From Pseudomonas allokribbensis (lineage in GTDB: Bacteria; Pseudomonadota; Gammaproteobacteria; Pseudomonadales; Pseudomonadaceae): DNA of 64,000 nucleotides. The notes below the pieces were generated by a model that was not told the DNA's origin, searched no databases, and saw nothing but the letters and a program-made list of their open reading frames with translations. Shown here piece by piece: positions 34,805 to 43,467 of this stretch. Both the position numbers and the translations under genes were made by a program. Numbering within the stretch: position 1 is the first letter of the stretch; each line of letters begins with the position of its first letter. The stretch spans positions 2,861,001 to 2,925,000 of the forward strand of contig NZ_CP062252.1 of the NCBI RefSeq assembly GCF_014863605.1. The letters run 5' to 3'.

Positions 34805-35866
34805 TCAGAGGTGGTCGGCGTCGATGATCGCCTTGGCAAAGGTCTGCGGACTTTCCTGCGGCAGGTTGTGGCCGATGCCGCCGTTGATCAGACGGAACTC
34901 GTACTTGCCGGTAAACCGCTTGGCGTAATCCTCGGGCGCCGGGTGTGGCGCGCCGTTGGCATCGCCTTCCAGAGTGATGGTCGGCACGCTGATCGATGGC
35001 GCGGTGGCGAGTTTCTGTTCCAGCGCTTCGTACTGGCTTTCACCCTGCACCAGGCCCAGACGCCAGCGGTAGTTGAACACGGTAATGGCGACGTGATCGG
35101 GGTTTTCCAGGGCCTTGGCGCTGCGGTCGAACGTGGCGTCGTCCAGCGCCCATTTCGGTGAGGCGGTCTGCCAGATCAGCTTGGCGAAATCGTGGGTGTT
35201 CTTGGCGTAACCGGCAGCACCACGGTCGGTGGCGAAGTAGAACTGATACCACCATTGCAGCTCGGCCTTGGGCGGCAGCGGATTCTTGCCGGCGGCCTGA
35301 TTGCCGATCAGGTAGCCGCTGACCGACACCAGCGCTTTGACGCGTTCAGGCCACAGCGCCGAGACGATATCCGCCGACCGCGCGCCCCAGTCGTAGCCGC
35401 CGAGCACGGCTTGTTTGATGTTCAACGCGTCCATGAAATCGATCACGTCACTGGCGAGCGCCGCCGGCTGACCGTTGCGCACAGTCTTGTCGGAAAGGAA
35501 GTGCGTGTCGCCATAACCCCGGGCGTACGGCATCAGCACCCGATAACCCTTGGTCGCCAGAATCGGTGCGACTTCGTCGTAGCTGTGAATGTCGTAGGGC
35601 CAGCCGTGCAGCAGAATCACCACCGGGCCATCGGCCGGGCCGGTTTCGGCGTAGGCCACGTCCAGTACGCCGGCCTTCACATGCTTCAACGCGCCGAAGG
35701 GCAGGTCGGCTTTCACGCTGACGGCTTCAACCTTGACCGGTTGCGGCGCCGCCGATTGTGCGTTGGCGAACGTGCCGAATTGCATCAGGGCGGTGGCGAG
35801 AATCGACAAGCCCAGCAGGCGACGACGGGTGTTGCCGTTAGCGGTGGTGTGCAGTGCATGCTTCAT
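34805..35866 (-). CDS. Secreted alpha/beta hydrolase, epoxide hydrolase-like
   Basis: A 353-residue protein starting at ATG 35866 with AAAGGAG 7 bases ahead. Residues 1-36 look like a Tat-type signal (NTRRRLLGLSILATAL...FANAQ). The core is an alpha/beta hydrolase: LLHGWPYDIHSYD is the oxyanion HGWP motif of epoxide hydrolases, the nucleophile Asp lies in GGYDWGARSAD and the His base in GGIGHNLPQESP. Asp rather than Ser points to an epoxide hydrolase or haloalkane-dehalogenase-type reaction, acting in the periplasm. Divergent from an AraC gene; regulation unknown. Confidence 0.87.
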   Translation of the reverse strand: MKHALHTTANGNTRRRLLGLSILATALMQFGTFANAQSAAPQPVKVEAVSVKADLPFGALKHVKAGVLDVAYAETGPADGPVVILLHGWPYDIHSYDEVAPILATKGYRVLMPYARGYGDTHFLSDKTVRNGQPAALASDVIDFMDALNIKQAVLGGYDWGARSADIVSALWPERVKALVSVSGYLIGNQAAGKNPLPPKAELQWWYQFYFATDRGAAGYAKNTHDFAKLIWQTASPKWALDDATFDRSAKALENPDHVAITVFNYRWRLGLVQGESQYEALEQKLATAPSISVPTITLEGDANGAPHPAPEDYAKRFTGKYEFRLINGGIGHNLPQESPQTFAKAIIDADHL

Positions 35867-36120
35867 GGGAAGACTCCTTTGCAATCGACGGGGGCCGGGT
35901 TCGGGGTGAACCCTTCTGAACTGGAGTCCAGTAAAGCCCGGCGATGTATCCGCGCTGTTTCCGGTTTGCGCGCCAGATGCAGGCGGGTGTATCCGGGAGG
36001 GGGTCGTACACACTGAGATACAAACCCGTTGCAATGCGTCGGTGGCTGCACAAATCTTCTAAACGCGCTGGCGTGAAGCGCGGTAATTTAGCCGTTGAAC
36101 CCATTTCTCTGGAGCCTTGC

Positions 36121-36957
36121 GTGGACAAACGCAACTGGATCGACCTGTCCCAGGATGCCGACACCGGGATCGAGTCGATTCGTGCCCACTTCCAGGGCCA
36201 TGCCTACGATCCGCACTGGCATGACAGTTTTCTGGTGGGCGTGACCGAGCAAGGTGTTCAGCAGTTCGATTGCCGGCGCGTGCGGCACTTCAGTACGCCG
36301 GGCAAGGTGATCATGCTGGAGCCGGGGGAAATCCACGATGGGCATGCGCCGACCGAGGAGGGTTTTACTTACTCGATGCTCTATTTCGATCCGCACTGGC
36401 TGGAGCGCGAGTTGCTTGCGCTGTTCGAACACGTGCCGGACAACAGTCAGCTCGGGTTCGCCGACACCCTGAGCCAGGACCCGCGCCTGGCCACTTCCAT
36501 CAATCAAGCCTTTCAAGCCCTGCATCACGGCGATTTGCGCATCGTCCGGCAGAGCGCTGTCGACCACTTGCTGGGTTCTTTGACGTCCCACCTCGACTGG
36601 CGCAAGCGTCAGGTGTTCGATCCGCGCTTGCCGCGGGTGGCTCAGGTCGCGCGGGATTATCTGCATGCTCATGCTTTCGAAGATATCGGACTCGATGATC
36701 TGGCCCGGGCCTGTGGGGTTGATCGTTTTCGTCTGACCCGGGCTTTCAAGTCGGCCTTCGGTCTGGCGCCCCATGGCTACTTGATCCAGTTGCGGCTGGC
36801 TCGGGCCCGGCAAATGCTGGCGCGGGGCGAAACGCCCGCCAATGTTGCCAGCGCGCTCGGGTTTGCCGATCAAAGCCATCTGGGCCGCTGGTTTCGCCGC
36901 GCCTATCACCTGACCCCGGCCGACTACCGCAAGCGCTGCTCAAACCTTCCAGACTGA
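36121..36957 (+). CDS. AraC family regulator with cupin sensor
   Basis: A 278-residue regulator from GTG 36121, with GGAG 6 bases ahead; the frame is open further upstream but only from here is it family-like (DKRNWIDLSQDADTGIESI). An AraC-binding cupin domain (residues 10-150) contains HAYDPHWHDSFLVGVTEQG and LEPGEIHDGH. The HTH pair is at about 180-275 (LDDLARACGVDRFRLTRAF, VASALGFADQSHLGRWF). It stands 51 bases before a LysE exporter gene in the same direction, so it probably regulates amino acid export. Confidence 0.87.
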   Translation: MDKRNWIDLSQDADTGIESIRAHFQGHAYDPHWHDSFLVGVTEQGVQQFDCRRVRHFSTPGKVIMLEPGEIHDGHAPTEEGFTYSMLYFDPHWLERELLALFEHVPDNSQLGFADTLSQDPRLATSINQAFQALHHGDLRIVRQSAVDHLLGSLTSHLDWRKRQVFDPRLPRVAQVARDYLHAHAFEDIGLDDLARACGVDRFRLTRAFKSAFGLAPHGYLIQLRLARARQMLARGETPANVASALGFADQSHLGRWFRRAYHLTPADYRKRCSNLPD

Positions 36958-37008
36958 ACGTCTCGCAACCGCGACCATGGCCTCCTGTTCTGATTCGGAG
37001 TTCCTGTC

Positions 37009-37605
37009 ATGGAATCGTTGTTACCCTTTCTGCTGTTTTCCTTCGTTGCCTCGATCACCCCGGGGCCGACCAATATTCTGGTGATGAGCCACAGCTCGCG
37101 GCGCGGGATGGTGGCTACGCTACCGATCATCCTTGGTGCCTGTGTGTCGGCTGCACTGGTGGTGCTGGTTGTCGGGCTCGGTGTGGGTGAAACGCTGCTG
37201 CGCTATCCCCGCGTGCAGCAGGCAATGGCCGGGGCCGGGGTGCTGTGGTTGAGCTGGCTGGCGTGGCAGATCTTTCGCAGTACGCCGCCATCGCTGGACT
37301 CCTCAACATCGGGTGACGACAGTTTCAGCGTTTTCGGTGCCGCCGGCCTGCAATTGATCAACCCCAAGGTCTGGATGATGGCCGTGGCGGTGGTGAGTGT
37401 GTTTGGCGGGAACGGTGACGAACAGGCACGGATGGTGCTGTTGGCCTTTGTGTTTCTGCTGGTCTGCTTGCCGTGCATGACGGCGTGGGCGTTGCTGGGG
37501 GTGGGCAGTGCGCGGTTCTTTGGTTCACCACGGGCATTCAGGCGAATGAATGCCGGGCTGGCGTTTTTGCTGCTGTTGTCGGCTTGGTTGACGGTGTTGG
37601 TGTAG
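37009..37605 (+). CDS. LysE family translocator
   Basis: A 198-residue inner-membrane exporter of the LysE/RhtB family. The helix 1 hallmark SITPGPTNILVMSHSSRRG (about residues 16-34) is present, with about six helices overall and WLSWLAWQIFRS in helix 3. It likely exports an amino acid or analogue under control of the adjacent AraC protein. Confidence 0.88.
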   Translation: MESLLPFLLFSFVASITPGPTNILVMSHSSRRGMVATLPIILGACVSAALVVLVVGLGVGETLLRYPRVQQAMAGAGVLWLSWLAWQIFRSTPPSLDSSTSGDDSFSVFGAAGLQLINPKVWMMAVAVVSVFGGNGDEQARMVLLAFVFLLVCLPCMTAWALLGVGSARFFGSPRAFRRMNAGLAFLLLLSAWLTVLV

Positions 37606-37670
37606 CCCCCCAGAATCGCGCCCCGATCCGGCCACTGGTGCCGGACGCTCAAGGTGAAAAGGGGTAGCGG

Positions 37671-38366
37671 TTGAACGAACAGACATTGTCCATGCGCCTG
37701 GAGCGTGTAGCCGCGCAGGTACCCGCCGGTGCGCGCCTGGCCGATATCGGCTCGGATCACGGCTACTTGCCGGTAGCGTTGATGCGTCGCGGCGCCATCG
37801 AAGCGGCGGTGGCGGGGGAGATGGCGTTGACGCCGTTCCGCTCGGCCGAGCGCACTGTGCGTGAAAATGATCTGGGCCAACTGATTACCGTGCGCCTGGC
37901 CAATGGCTTGATGGCGATCGAGCCGCAAGACGGGATCACCGCGATCAGCGTCTGCGGCATGGGCGGCGAGACCATCCGCGACATTCTCGAGGCAGGCAAG
38001 GCACGTTTGAGCGGCCGCGAACGCCTGATCCTGCAACCCAACGGCGGCGAGCAACCCCTGCGCCAATGGCTGATGGACAACGACTACCGGATCCTTTGCG
38101 AGGAACTCTTGCGGGAAAACCGCTTCGACTACGAAATCATCGTCGCCGAACGCGATGGGCCAGTGGCCTACACCCCTGAGGAACTGTACTTCGGACCGTT
38201 TCAGATGCAGGCGCGCAGCCCGGCGTTTGTCAGCAAGTGGCAGCACCGGTTGCGACACAAGCAGCAGACCCTGAGCCACTTCGGGCGTGCGCGGCATGTT
38301 GTTTGCGAGCAGAAAGTCCAGAATCTGGTTCGGCAGGTGCGGTGGATCACCGACGTGCTGAAGTGA
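37671..38366 (+). CDS. trmK: tRNA (adenine(22)-N1)-methyltransferase TrmK
   Basis: A 231-residue Rossmann methyltransferase, apparently starting at TTG 37671 after AAGGGG. Motif I is LADIGSDHGYLPVALM (about residues 23-38); ISVCGMGGETIRDIL and LQPNGGEQPLRQWL are TrmK signatures, the latter holding the substrate-side Asn. It methylates A22 of tRNAs. The last 86 codons (38108-38366) are duplicated in diverged form at 40972-41230, with two extra genes between, so the present 3' end may have come with an insertion. Confidence 0.88.
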   Translation: MNEQTLSMRLERVAAQVPAGARLADIGSDHGYLPVALMRRGAIEAAVAGEMALTPFRSAERTVRENDLGQLITVRLANGLMAIEPQDGITAISVCGMGGETIRDILEAGKARLSGRERLILQPNGGEQPLRQWLMDNDYRILCEELLRENRFDYEIIVAERDGPVAYTPEELYFGPFQMQARSPAFVSKWQHRLRHKQQTLSHFGRARHVVCEQKVQNLVRQVRWITDVLK

Positions 38367-38503
38367 AACACGTTCCATGGCGTGTTGCTGAATTGCGGCG
38401 TGCTCGTTCTGCATTGATTCATGATGAAATTGAGGTGGCCAATCAATTATCGGCTACCCTTGGTTGATGGCACCTTGTTATCGCCGTGTTCAAGGAGGAA
38501 CTT

Positions 38504-39841
38504 ATGAGCAGAGCAGGCCGGTTTCTGGCGTTCATGCTGATCGCTGCACTCCTCAGCGCTTGTATGCCTCAAGGTCCTTTCCGTGTCAGCCCCGATCTAC
38601 CCCCTCTGGCAAACGGCCAGCTTGCCCCTAATCCGCTTTTCGATGCCAGCAAGTCCAGGCAGTGCGAAAGCATTAGCAATAACGAAAGCTGCATCAATTT
38701 TGTGGAATTCGATGAGTTCGGCAATGCCTTCAGCCGTCAACAACTCAATGCTGGCGTATCTGCTGCCAGTGACACGGCTAATAAGAAAGGTGATGTGGTC
38801 GTCTATATTCACGGCTGGCACCATTCATCCCGGCCGGGAGACGAAGACGTTGATAATTTTCAAAAACTGATCAATCGAGCCAACCTTACCGGCAAGGGTA
38901 GAAAGACCGTTGGCATGTATTTGTCGTGGCGAGGCGACTCCATTGATACGGACACCCCTTTAGTCGGATTCAGCAGCTATGTACTGACGTTTTGGGACAG
39001 GAAATCTACCGCACAAAACATTGGTGCTGGCGGTGGCGTTTCTGAATTGCTGAGGAAACTCTCGAATATTCGTGAGGAGAATCCTGAATCACGTTTGGTG
39101 ATAATTGGTCACAGTTTTGGCGGCGCTATTCTCTATTCATCGATATACCAGACTTTGGGAGATCAGATTCGTCGAGATGCCAAGGGCGGGGGCGGCGCGA
39201 AAATGCTGTCAGTAGCTGATCTGGTGGTGCTGGTTAACCCTGCGTTTGAAGCCATGCGCTTGAAGCCACTGTTTGATATGGCGCGTTCCTACGACTATAG
39301 CGCCGAAACAAGGCCAAGCCTCGTCATCGTGACAACCACGGCAGATTGGGCCACGAAAACGACATTCCCGCTGGGCAGAACGTTCGGGACACTATTTCAG
39401 TATCATCCCAACCACGATTACTGGAACCTGGACACAACGGCTGTCGGTCAGTACGAACCTTTCATCACTCATCAGTTGATTGTTAAAGAGTGTGAACCCC
39501 AAGACCAACAGCCAAGCCTTTTGAAAGCACTCAATCCCAACAGGACTTATTGCATTCCAGCCAGAAAAGGTGTCGATGGGTTAGTTGATGTGCCATCGAT
39601 GCTGTGGACGCGATGTGAGGAACCGGGTGACTGTGAAAAGGTGATAGGAGACAAGTATCTTAAGCGAGGTGCTGTGGAGCAGGGTTATATGCCCTACAGG
39701 TTTCCGATAGCCAACATTCGCACTGATGTATCGGTCATGAAAGGACACACGGATATCTGGAATGACCGAATGTCTAATTTCCTGTATGAACTTTTATCTG
39801 CCGTCAGAGACCGTCCCATCGTAGTGCCAATGATCGAATAA
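38504..39841 (+). CDS. Lipoprotein with DUF900-like alpha/beta hydrolase domain
   Basis: A 445-residue protein; ATG 38504 is preceded by AAGGAGG (a GTG 18 bases upstream is possible). The N-terminus carries a lipobox, ALLSAC at about residues 16-21, so it is a lipoprotein. The hydrolase part (about 95-340) has VVVYIHGWHHS as oxyanion strand and the nucleophile elbow VIIGHSFGGAIL. Candidate acids and His lie near WNLDTTAVGQYEPFITHQ. Its codon use is less GC-rich than neighbours. It sits in the segment between the two trmK 3' ends and is probably transferred. An esterase or lipase role is inferred; an effector role is possible. Confidence 0.8.
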   Translation: MSRAGRFLAFMLIAALLSACMPQGPFRVSPDLPPLANGQLAPNPLFDASKSRQCESISNNESCINFVEFDEFGNAFSRQQLNAGVSAASDTANKKGDVVVYIHGWHHSSRPGDEDVDNFQKLINRANLTGKGRKTVGMYLSWRGDSIDTDTPLVGFSSYVLTFWDRKSTAQNIGAGGGVSELLRKLSNIREENPESRLVIIGHSFGGAILYSSIYQTLGDQIRRDAKGGGGAKMLSVADLVVLVNPAFEAMRLKPLFDMARSYDYSAETRPSLVIVTTTADWATKTTFPLGRTFGTLFQYHPNHDYWNLDTTAVGQYEPFITHQLIVKECEPQDQQPSLLKALNPNRTYCIPARKGVDGLVDVPSMLWTRCEEPGDCEKVIGDKYLKRGAVEQGYMPYRFPIANIRTDVSVMKGHTDIWNDRMSNFLYELLSAVRDRPIVVPMIE

Positions 39842-39954
39842 ACTCAGCGATAGGACAGAGCAAAACTGAACAACGTTTGTGTTCGATGAGCGGTTGCTCA
39901 CGGCTACAAAAAAACGGATGGTGCGCGCTAAAAATTCTGCGAGGATTAAATGCA

Positions 39955-40764
39955 ATGGACTCTGACTATTCGATTTTGGCGATAATTATATCTGCGGGTT
40001 TTTTTGGTGGTCTGATTAATTACTCGAATACTCCCAAGGATCAGGATGTACCGTTTCTGAAGGGGAATTTTTTTAAATCCATCAGTGTTGGAGTCGCTGC
40101 TGCTACGTTGATGCCTGTTTTTTTGCAAATGATATCGAGTAATTTGATTACGCAGTTTGATGGCGGTGACAAGAGTAAATTTATTTTGTTCGGGTTTTCT
40201 CTTATTGCAGCAATTTCCTCCAGGTCGTTTATTGATAATATATCTAGAAAGATTTTGAATCAGTTAAGGGAAACAAATGCAAAGGTTGATGAGATTGAGG
40301 TTGAGTCTCGGCATGATAAAAAAGATATTGCATACCTTATGGCGGAAAATCTAATGGTGAGAGGAAAGCTTAATAGAGCGGAGGGTGCTCATGAAGAGGC
40401 GTTGAAGATGTTTGAGGAGGCCATAAAGATCGAAAGTTCCGATAGGGCGTGGGGACTGAAAGCGCTACAGCACTTTTACCTGAAACAGTATGACGAGGCT
40501 CTAAAGGCAAACTCGAAAGCTCTTCTTCTTGAAAGATCCGGGGATACTCAGGATTATCAACTTCACTGGAATCAAGCCTGCTTTTTATCGCTGCTCGAGA
40601 GAGAGATTGACGAAATCATGCAGCACATTGATCAAGCATTAAAGTTGCGCCCGGAGCTCAAGGCTAAAATAGCCACTGAGGCGGAGTTTGAGTTTGCAAG
40701 GCGGAACAAGATGTTTCGCGAGAAATATAATATCGACTTTATCGAAGGCAAACCCGTTAAATAA
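39955..40764 (+). CDS. Membrane protein with cytoplasmic TPR region, AT-rich
   Basis: A 269-residue protein; ATG 39955 follows GAGGATTAAA. Three hydrophobic helices occupy residues about 7-25, 43-62 and 75-97 (LAIIISAGFFGGLINY, VGVAAATLMPVFLQMISSNLI, FILFGFSLIAAISSRSFID). A coiled linker (105-130) follows and then TPR-like helices (130-245: NRAEGAHEEALKMFEEAIKI, KQYDEALKANSKALLL). The membrane module resembles one I associate with prokaryotic YEATS-linked proteins, but I cannot confirm that. Base composition is far more AT-rich than the chromosome, a clear sign of transfer. Function unknown; a signalling or defence accessory is conceivable. Confidence 0.7.
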   Translation: MDSDYSILAIIISAGFFGGLINYSNTPKDQDVPFLKGNFFKSISVGVAAATLMPVFLQMISSNLITQFDGGDKSKFILFGFSLIAAISSRSFIDNISRKILNQLRETNAKVDEIEVESRHDKKDIAYLMAENLMVRGKLNRAEGAHEEALKMFEEAIKIESSDRAWGLKALQHFYLKQYDEALKANSKALLLERSGDTQDYQLHWNQACFLSLLEREIDEIMQHIDQALKLRPELKAKIATEAEFEFARRNKMFREKYNIDFIEGKPVK

Positions 40765-40897
40765 TTCGGCCGGTGGCGCTGTCGAAACGACTGCCTCGGG
40801 ACCTACTACACCGTATTTCCACAGGACGCCTTTGAGTCCCCTCATCAGAGAAATACATTCTGAAAATCCGCGCTTGCAAGCGTCAAGGCGAAGACCA

Positions 40898-40965
40898 AAA
40901 GGGGACAAGACCAAAAGGGGACAGATTTATTTTTCAGAAAATAAATCTGTCCCCTTTAAAGTATT
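40898..40965. repeat. RAYT-type repeat at the right edge of the trmK insertion
   Basis: Two direct copies of GACCAAAAGGGGACA, then a long hairpin made by AAAGGGGACAGATTTATTTT and AAAATAAATCTGTCCCCTTT around a CAG loop. It ends 7 bases before the duplicated trmK end begins. Confidence 0.88.
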
Positions 40966-40971
40966 AAAGTA

Positions 40972-41230
40972 CTTGCGGGAAAACCGCTTCGACTACGAAA
41001 TCATCGTTGCCGAACGCGACGGGCCGGTGGCCTACACCCCTGAGGAACTTTACTTCGGACCGTTGCAGATGCAGGCGCGCAGCCCGGCTTTTGTCAGCAA
41101 GTGGCAGCACAGACTGCGTCATAAACAGCAGACCCTGAGCCACTTCGGGCGTGCGCGGCATGCCGTGTGCGAAGAGAAGGTGCAGGACCTGGCCCGGCAG
41201 GTGCGGTGGATCACCGAAGTGCTCGCTTGA
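40972..41230 (+). pseudogene. Duplicated 3' end of trmK
   Basis: These 259 bases match trmK 38108-38366 without gaps, at roughly 10% nucleotide difference by eye, mostly silent third positions; the 86-residue reading is intact to the TGA (ENRFDYEIIVAERDGPVAY onward). It has no 5' part or start of its own. The divergence is too high for a recent local duplication, so one copy probably arrived from another strain together with the intervening genes. Confidence 0.88.
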
Positions 41231-41282
41231 ACCCGACTCAGGGCTGATATCATTCAACAACTTTCAAGCAGGGCAAAACACC

Positions 41283-41444
41283 ATGAACCGTCAGAAGAAA
41301 CTGCAACAGCTCTTCAAGGAAAAATCCAGAAAGGCCAACGCCAAACTGGCGCCGAAAAGCAACAAGCCGAAGTACATCAGCAAGGCTGACCGGTTGAAAA
41401 TGGAAGCTGAAGCGGCTCAGGTCTTGGTCGTTTCCACTGAGTGA
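41283..41444 (+). CDS. DUF2986 small basic protein
   Basis: A 53-residue Lys-rich protein (MNRQKKLQQLFKEKSRKANA, later NKPKYISKADRLKME) matching the DUF2986 pattern common in Pseudomonas and Vibrio. Cytosolic, probably nucleic-acid or ribosome associated judging by charge, but function is not known. It probably followed trmK directly before the insertion. Confidence 0.8.
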   Translation: MNRQKKLQQLFKEKSRKANAKLAPKSNKPKYISKADRLKMEAEAAQVLVVSTE

Positions 41445-41447
41445 ACG

Positions 41448-41508
41448 AAAAGGGGACTGTACGAAAAGGGGACAGATTTATTTTCAGAAAATAGATCTGT
41501 CCCCTTTT
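41448..41508. repeat. RAYT-type hairpin repeat
   Basis: GAAAAGGGGAC twice, then CAGATTTATTTTCAGAAAAT and AGATCTGTCCCCTTTTG forming a long hairpin, between the DUF2986 and DUF190 genes. A degenerate second closing arm (GTCCCGTGTCCGCTTTTGTCC region) follows to 41530. Confidence 0.85.
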
Positions 41509-41544
41509 GTCCCGTGTCCGCTTTTGTCCTTGTTCAGGGCTTGA

Positions 41545-41898
41545 TCATGGGGCGCCATGGGTTGAAGGAGGCGGCCTATCGGCCTTTCTGCCGACAAAGC
41601 CCATTTCAATCGGCGTCCTTATGTAAAACACAGAGAAATCTTCCGTCTCCAGGCGCTTGAACAGTCTGTCGGACTCTTCTTCGGTGATCGCCATTCGGAT
41701 TTCCGTCGGCTGATCCGCCAGTTCAAAAAAGTGCGAGGAATGCAGTCGCCCGGTATGGCCGAAACCTTCGATGGCAGTGGAGAGGGTCGCACCGCGCAGG
41801 CCCAGTTCCTTTGCCAGATCGACAATCCAGTCGCCGAGCATCTTTCCTTGATGACGACGGTTTTGTTGAGTGAAGAAAATCACCAGAAAACCTTTCAT
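41545..41898 (-). CDS. DUF190 protein (CrcB partner)
   Basis: A 117-residue protein of the DUF190 family, a PII-like ferredoxin-fold often encoded beside crcB. Visible: VIFFTQQNRRHQGKMLGDWI at the N-terminus, LGLRGATLSTAIEGFGHTGR in the middle, and the FELADQPTEIRMAITEEESD strand-helix block. It lies 10 bases downstream of crcB on the same strand, so both should be induced by fluoride through the riboswitch upstream. Confidence 0.86.
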   Translation of the reverse strand: MKGFLVIFFTQQNRRHQGKMLGDWIVDLAKELGLRGATLSTAIEGFGHTGRLHSSHFFELADQPTEIRMAITEEESDRLFKRLETEDFSVFYIRTPIEMGFVGRKADRPPPSTHGAP

Positions 41899-41908
41899 TT
41901 CGGTCTCC

Positions 41909-42292
41909 TTAACGCGTGCCTATCAATTGATAGGACAACAGTCCCGCCGCAGTCATTGCCAGCGAACCGACGACGTGCAATGAAATCGAGCCGAGCGCCC
42001 AGAGCAGTCTGCCTTCCTGAATCAGGGCAACGGTTTCAGCCGAGAATGTAGAAAAGGTCGTCAGGCCACCGCAGAAGCCCGTGATGATCAGCAGCCGCCA
42101 TTCGGGGCTCAGCGAAGGGGAGGCGGCAAGGAATGCGATAGCCAGGCCGATGATGTAGCCGCCGACCATATTGGCAACCACGGTGCCCGGTGGAATCGCG
42201 GGGTACAAGGCGTTTAGTTTCATGCCAAGGATCCAGCGCAACCAGGCGCCCAGTGACGCACCCACGGCAATGACCAGAAGTGATTTCAGCAT
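41909..42292 (-). CDS. crcB: Fluoride exporter CrcB/Fluc
   Basis: A 127-residue, four-helix membrane protein of the Fluc family, which works as a dual-topology dimeric fluoride channel. Signature [15 protein letters not shown] (about residues 73-87) and [13 protein letters not shown] at the N-terminus are present, with the helix 2 Asn in [12 protein letters not shown]. Preceded by GAAGAGG at a longish spacing. It is the first gene of a crcB-DUF190 unit whose leader contains a fluoride riboswitch. Confidence 0.93.
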   Translation of the reverse strand: MLKSLLVIAVGASLGAWLRWILGMKLNALYPAIPPGTVVANMVGGYIIGLAIAFLAASPSLSPEWRLLIITGFCGGLTTFSTFSAETVALIQEGRLLWALGSISLHVVGSLAMTAAGLLSYQLIGTR

Positions 42293-42436
42293 ACCGGGCT
42301 TACCTCTTCAGACCGTTGCGGCCAAACAGGTAGCGGAGGGGAAAAGCAAAAAACAGCGGGTTGAATAAAGGGAATCATGATCCTGTCCTGTAGTGGGGGA
42401 CAGGGAAGCAGACACGCCTACGCACCCTGTCCAGGG

Positions 42437-42491
42437 TTCACGTAGGCATCATCAGCACGAGGCGGTTTGAGGAGGAATGCCATCTCCTGCA
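42437..42491 (-). promoter_or_regulatory. Fluoride (crcB) riboswitch
   Basis: On the minus strand the leader reads GGAGATGGCATTCCTCC, then AACCGCC, then GCTGATGATGCCTACGTG, which is the consensus of the fluoride aptamer including the pairing GGCAT/ATGCC that builds its pseudoknot. It lies about 145 bases before the crcB start. Further hairpins between aptamer and gene (CCCTG/CAGGG near 42425-42436; CCTGTCC/GGACAGG near 42380-42402) may form the expression platform. Confidence 0.93.
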
Positions 42492-42527
42492 AAGATCCTA
42501 TAGCAATCAGACACGGCACTTCAACGA

Positions 42528-42575
42528 CCAAAAGGGGACAGATTGATTTTCCAGAAAATAAATCTGTCCCCTTTA
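42528..42575. repeat. RAYT-type hairpin repeat abutting an AraC gene end
   Basis: GACCAAAAGGGGACAGATTG and AAAATAAATCTGTCCCCTTT form a hairpin around a CCAG loop. The final TTA of the repeat edge is the stop codon (TAA) of the minus-strand AraC gene. Confidence 0.87.
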
Positions 42576-43358
42576 AAGTAGAGATTTTTCTGCAAAGTAT
42601 CGACTGGGCACTTCTCCCAGCAAGTGCTTGAAAGCCGTTGTGAATGCACTCGAGCTGCTATAGCCCAACATCATCGCGACCTGTGTGACCGACTGGCCTT
42701 TTCCCAACTGCACAACCGCAGAGAGCAGGCAGGCCTGTTGTCGCCATTCGATGTAACTGATGCCCGTGTGCACGCGAAACTGTCGGGTAAAGGTTCGGCG
42801 GCTCATGCCTGCACGTTGGGCCATTTCGTCGATACCCACCTCCAGCGAGGGCTGGGTCAGAAATTCGCGGCATACCCGCGCGAGACGCGGTTCTGTCGGC
42901 AACGGCGCATTGAGTGACAGCGCGGGCATCCCGGCAATTTCGTGCAGCAACAACCCCATCAGATGACCGTCGCGCCCCTGAGTGGAATAGCGCGCAGGCA
43001 CATCGATTGCCTTCAGCAACAACTGGCGCAACAACGGCGATACGTCCAACACCTGACACTGATCCGCCAGCCCGAGACGCTGCGCCGCATGTTTGCGGAT
43101 ATAGGTGTTGTGGAGCGTGACAGGGCCGCGCATCTGCATGGAATGAGGCAGTTGCGCCGGGACCCATATGCCGCGCTGAGGCGGGACGACCCAGTTGCCG
43201 TGATCGGTAAAGACGGTGATGACGCCACTGGCAGCATACGCAAACTGTCCACGCGGGTGGTCATGCAACGGGAACAGCGTTCCATCCGCGTAGTCACGTG
43301 CGGTCACGACGGCATCGCGGGGTGTGCTCTGGTAGGTCGGTACGGTTTTTTCGCGCAT
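42573..43358 (-). CDS. AraC family regulator with cupin sensor
   Basis: A 261-residue regulator. The cupin-type sensor (residues 15-105) contains LFPLHDHPRGQFAYAASGV and a PPQRGIWVPAQLPHSMQM metal-binding-like block. The HTH pair lies at about 160-255 (IDEMAQRAGMSRRTFTRQF, VTQVAMMLGYSSSSAFTTAF), ending GEVPSRYFAEKSLL. The last two codons and stop lie at or inside a RAYT repeat, so the original C-terminus may have been altered slightly. Divergent from an EamA transporter gene, which it likely controls. Confidence 0.88.
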   Translation of the reverse strand: MREKTVPTYQSTPRDAVVTARDYADGTLFPLHDHPRGQFAYAASGVITVFTDHGNWVVPPQRGIWVPAQLPHSMQMRGPVTLHNTYIRKHAAQRLGLADQCQVLDVSPLLRQLLLKAIDVPARYSTQGRDGHLMGLLLHEIAGMPALSLNAPLPTEPRLARVCREFLTQPSLEVGIDEMAQRAGMSRRTFTRQFRVHTGISYIEWRQQACLLSAVVQLGKGQSVTQVAMMLGYSSSSAFTTAFKHLLGEVPSRYFAEKSLL

Positions 43359-43467
43359 GGCCCGATATTAATGAAAGTTGGCCTGTGACTGAAAGCAGGC
43401 CAGGTCGATTGCTTGCATATTTCTCCTGGCACGAGCATTTCCGCTATGCGCTGGGGAAACACTGAAT

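Noticed and set aside
40688..41230. Single 180-codon gene spanning the repeat and the trmK tail
   Set aside because: The first part translates the end of the TPR gene region and the repeat; only the trmK-like tail is protein-like, so it is recorded as a pseudogene fragment.
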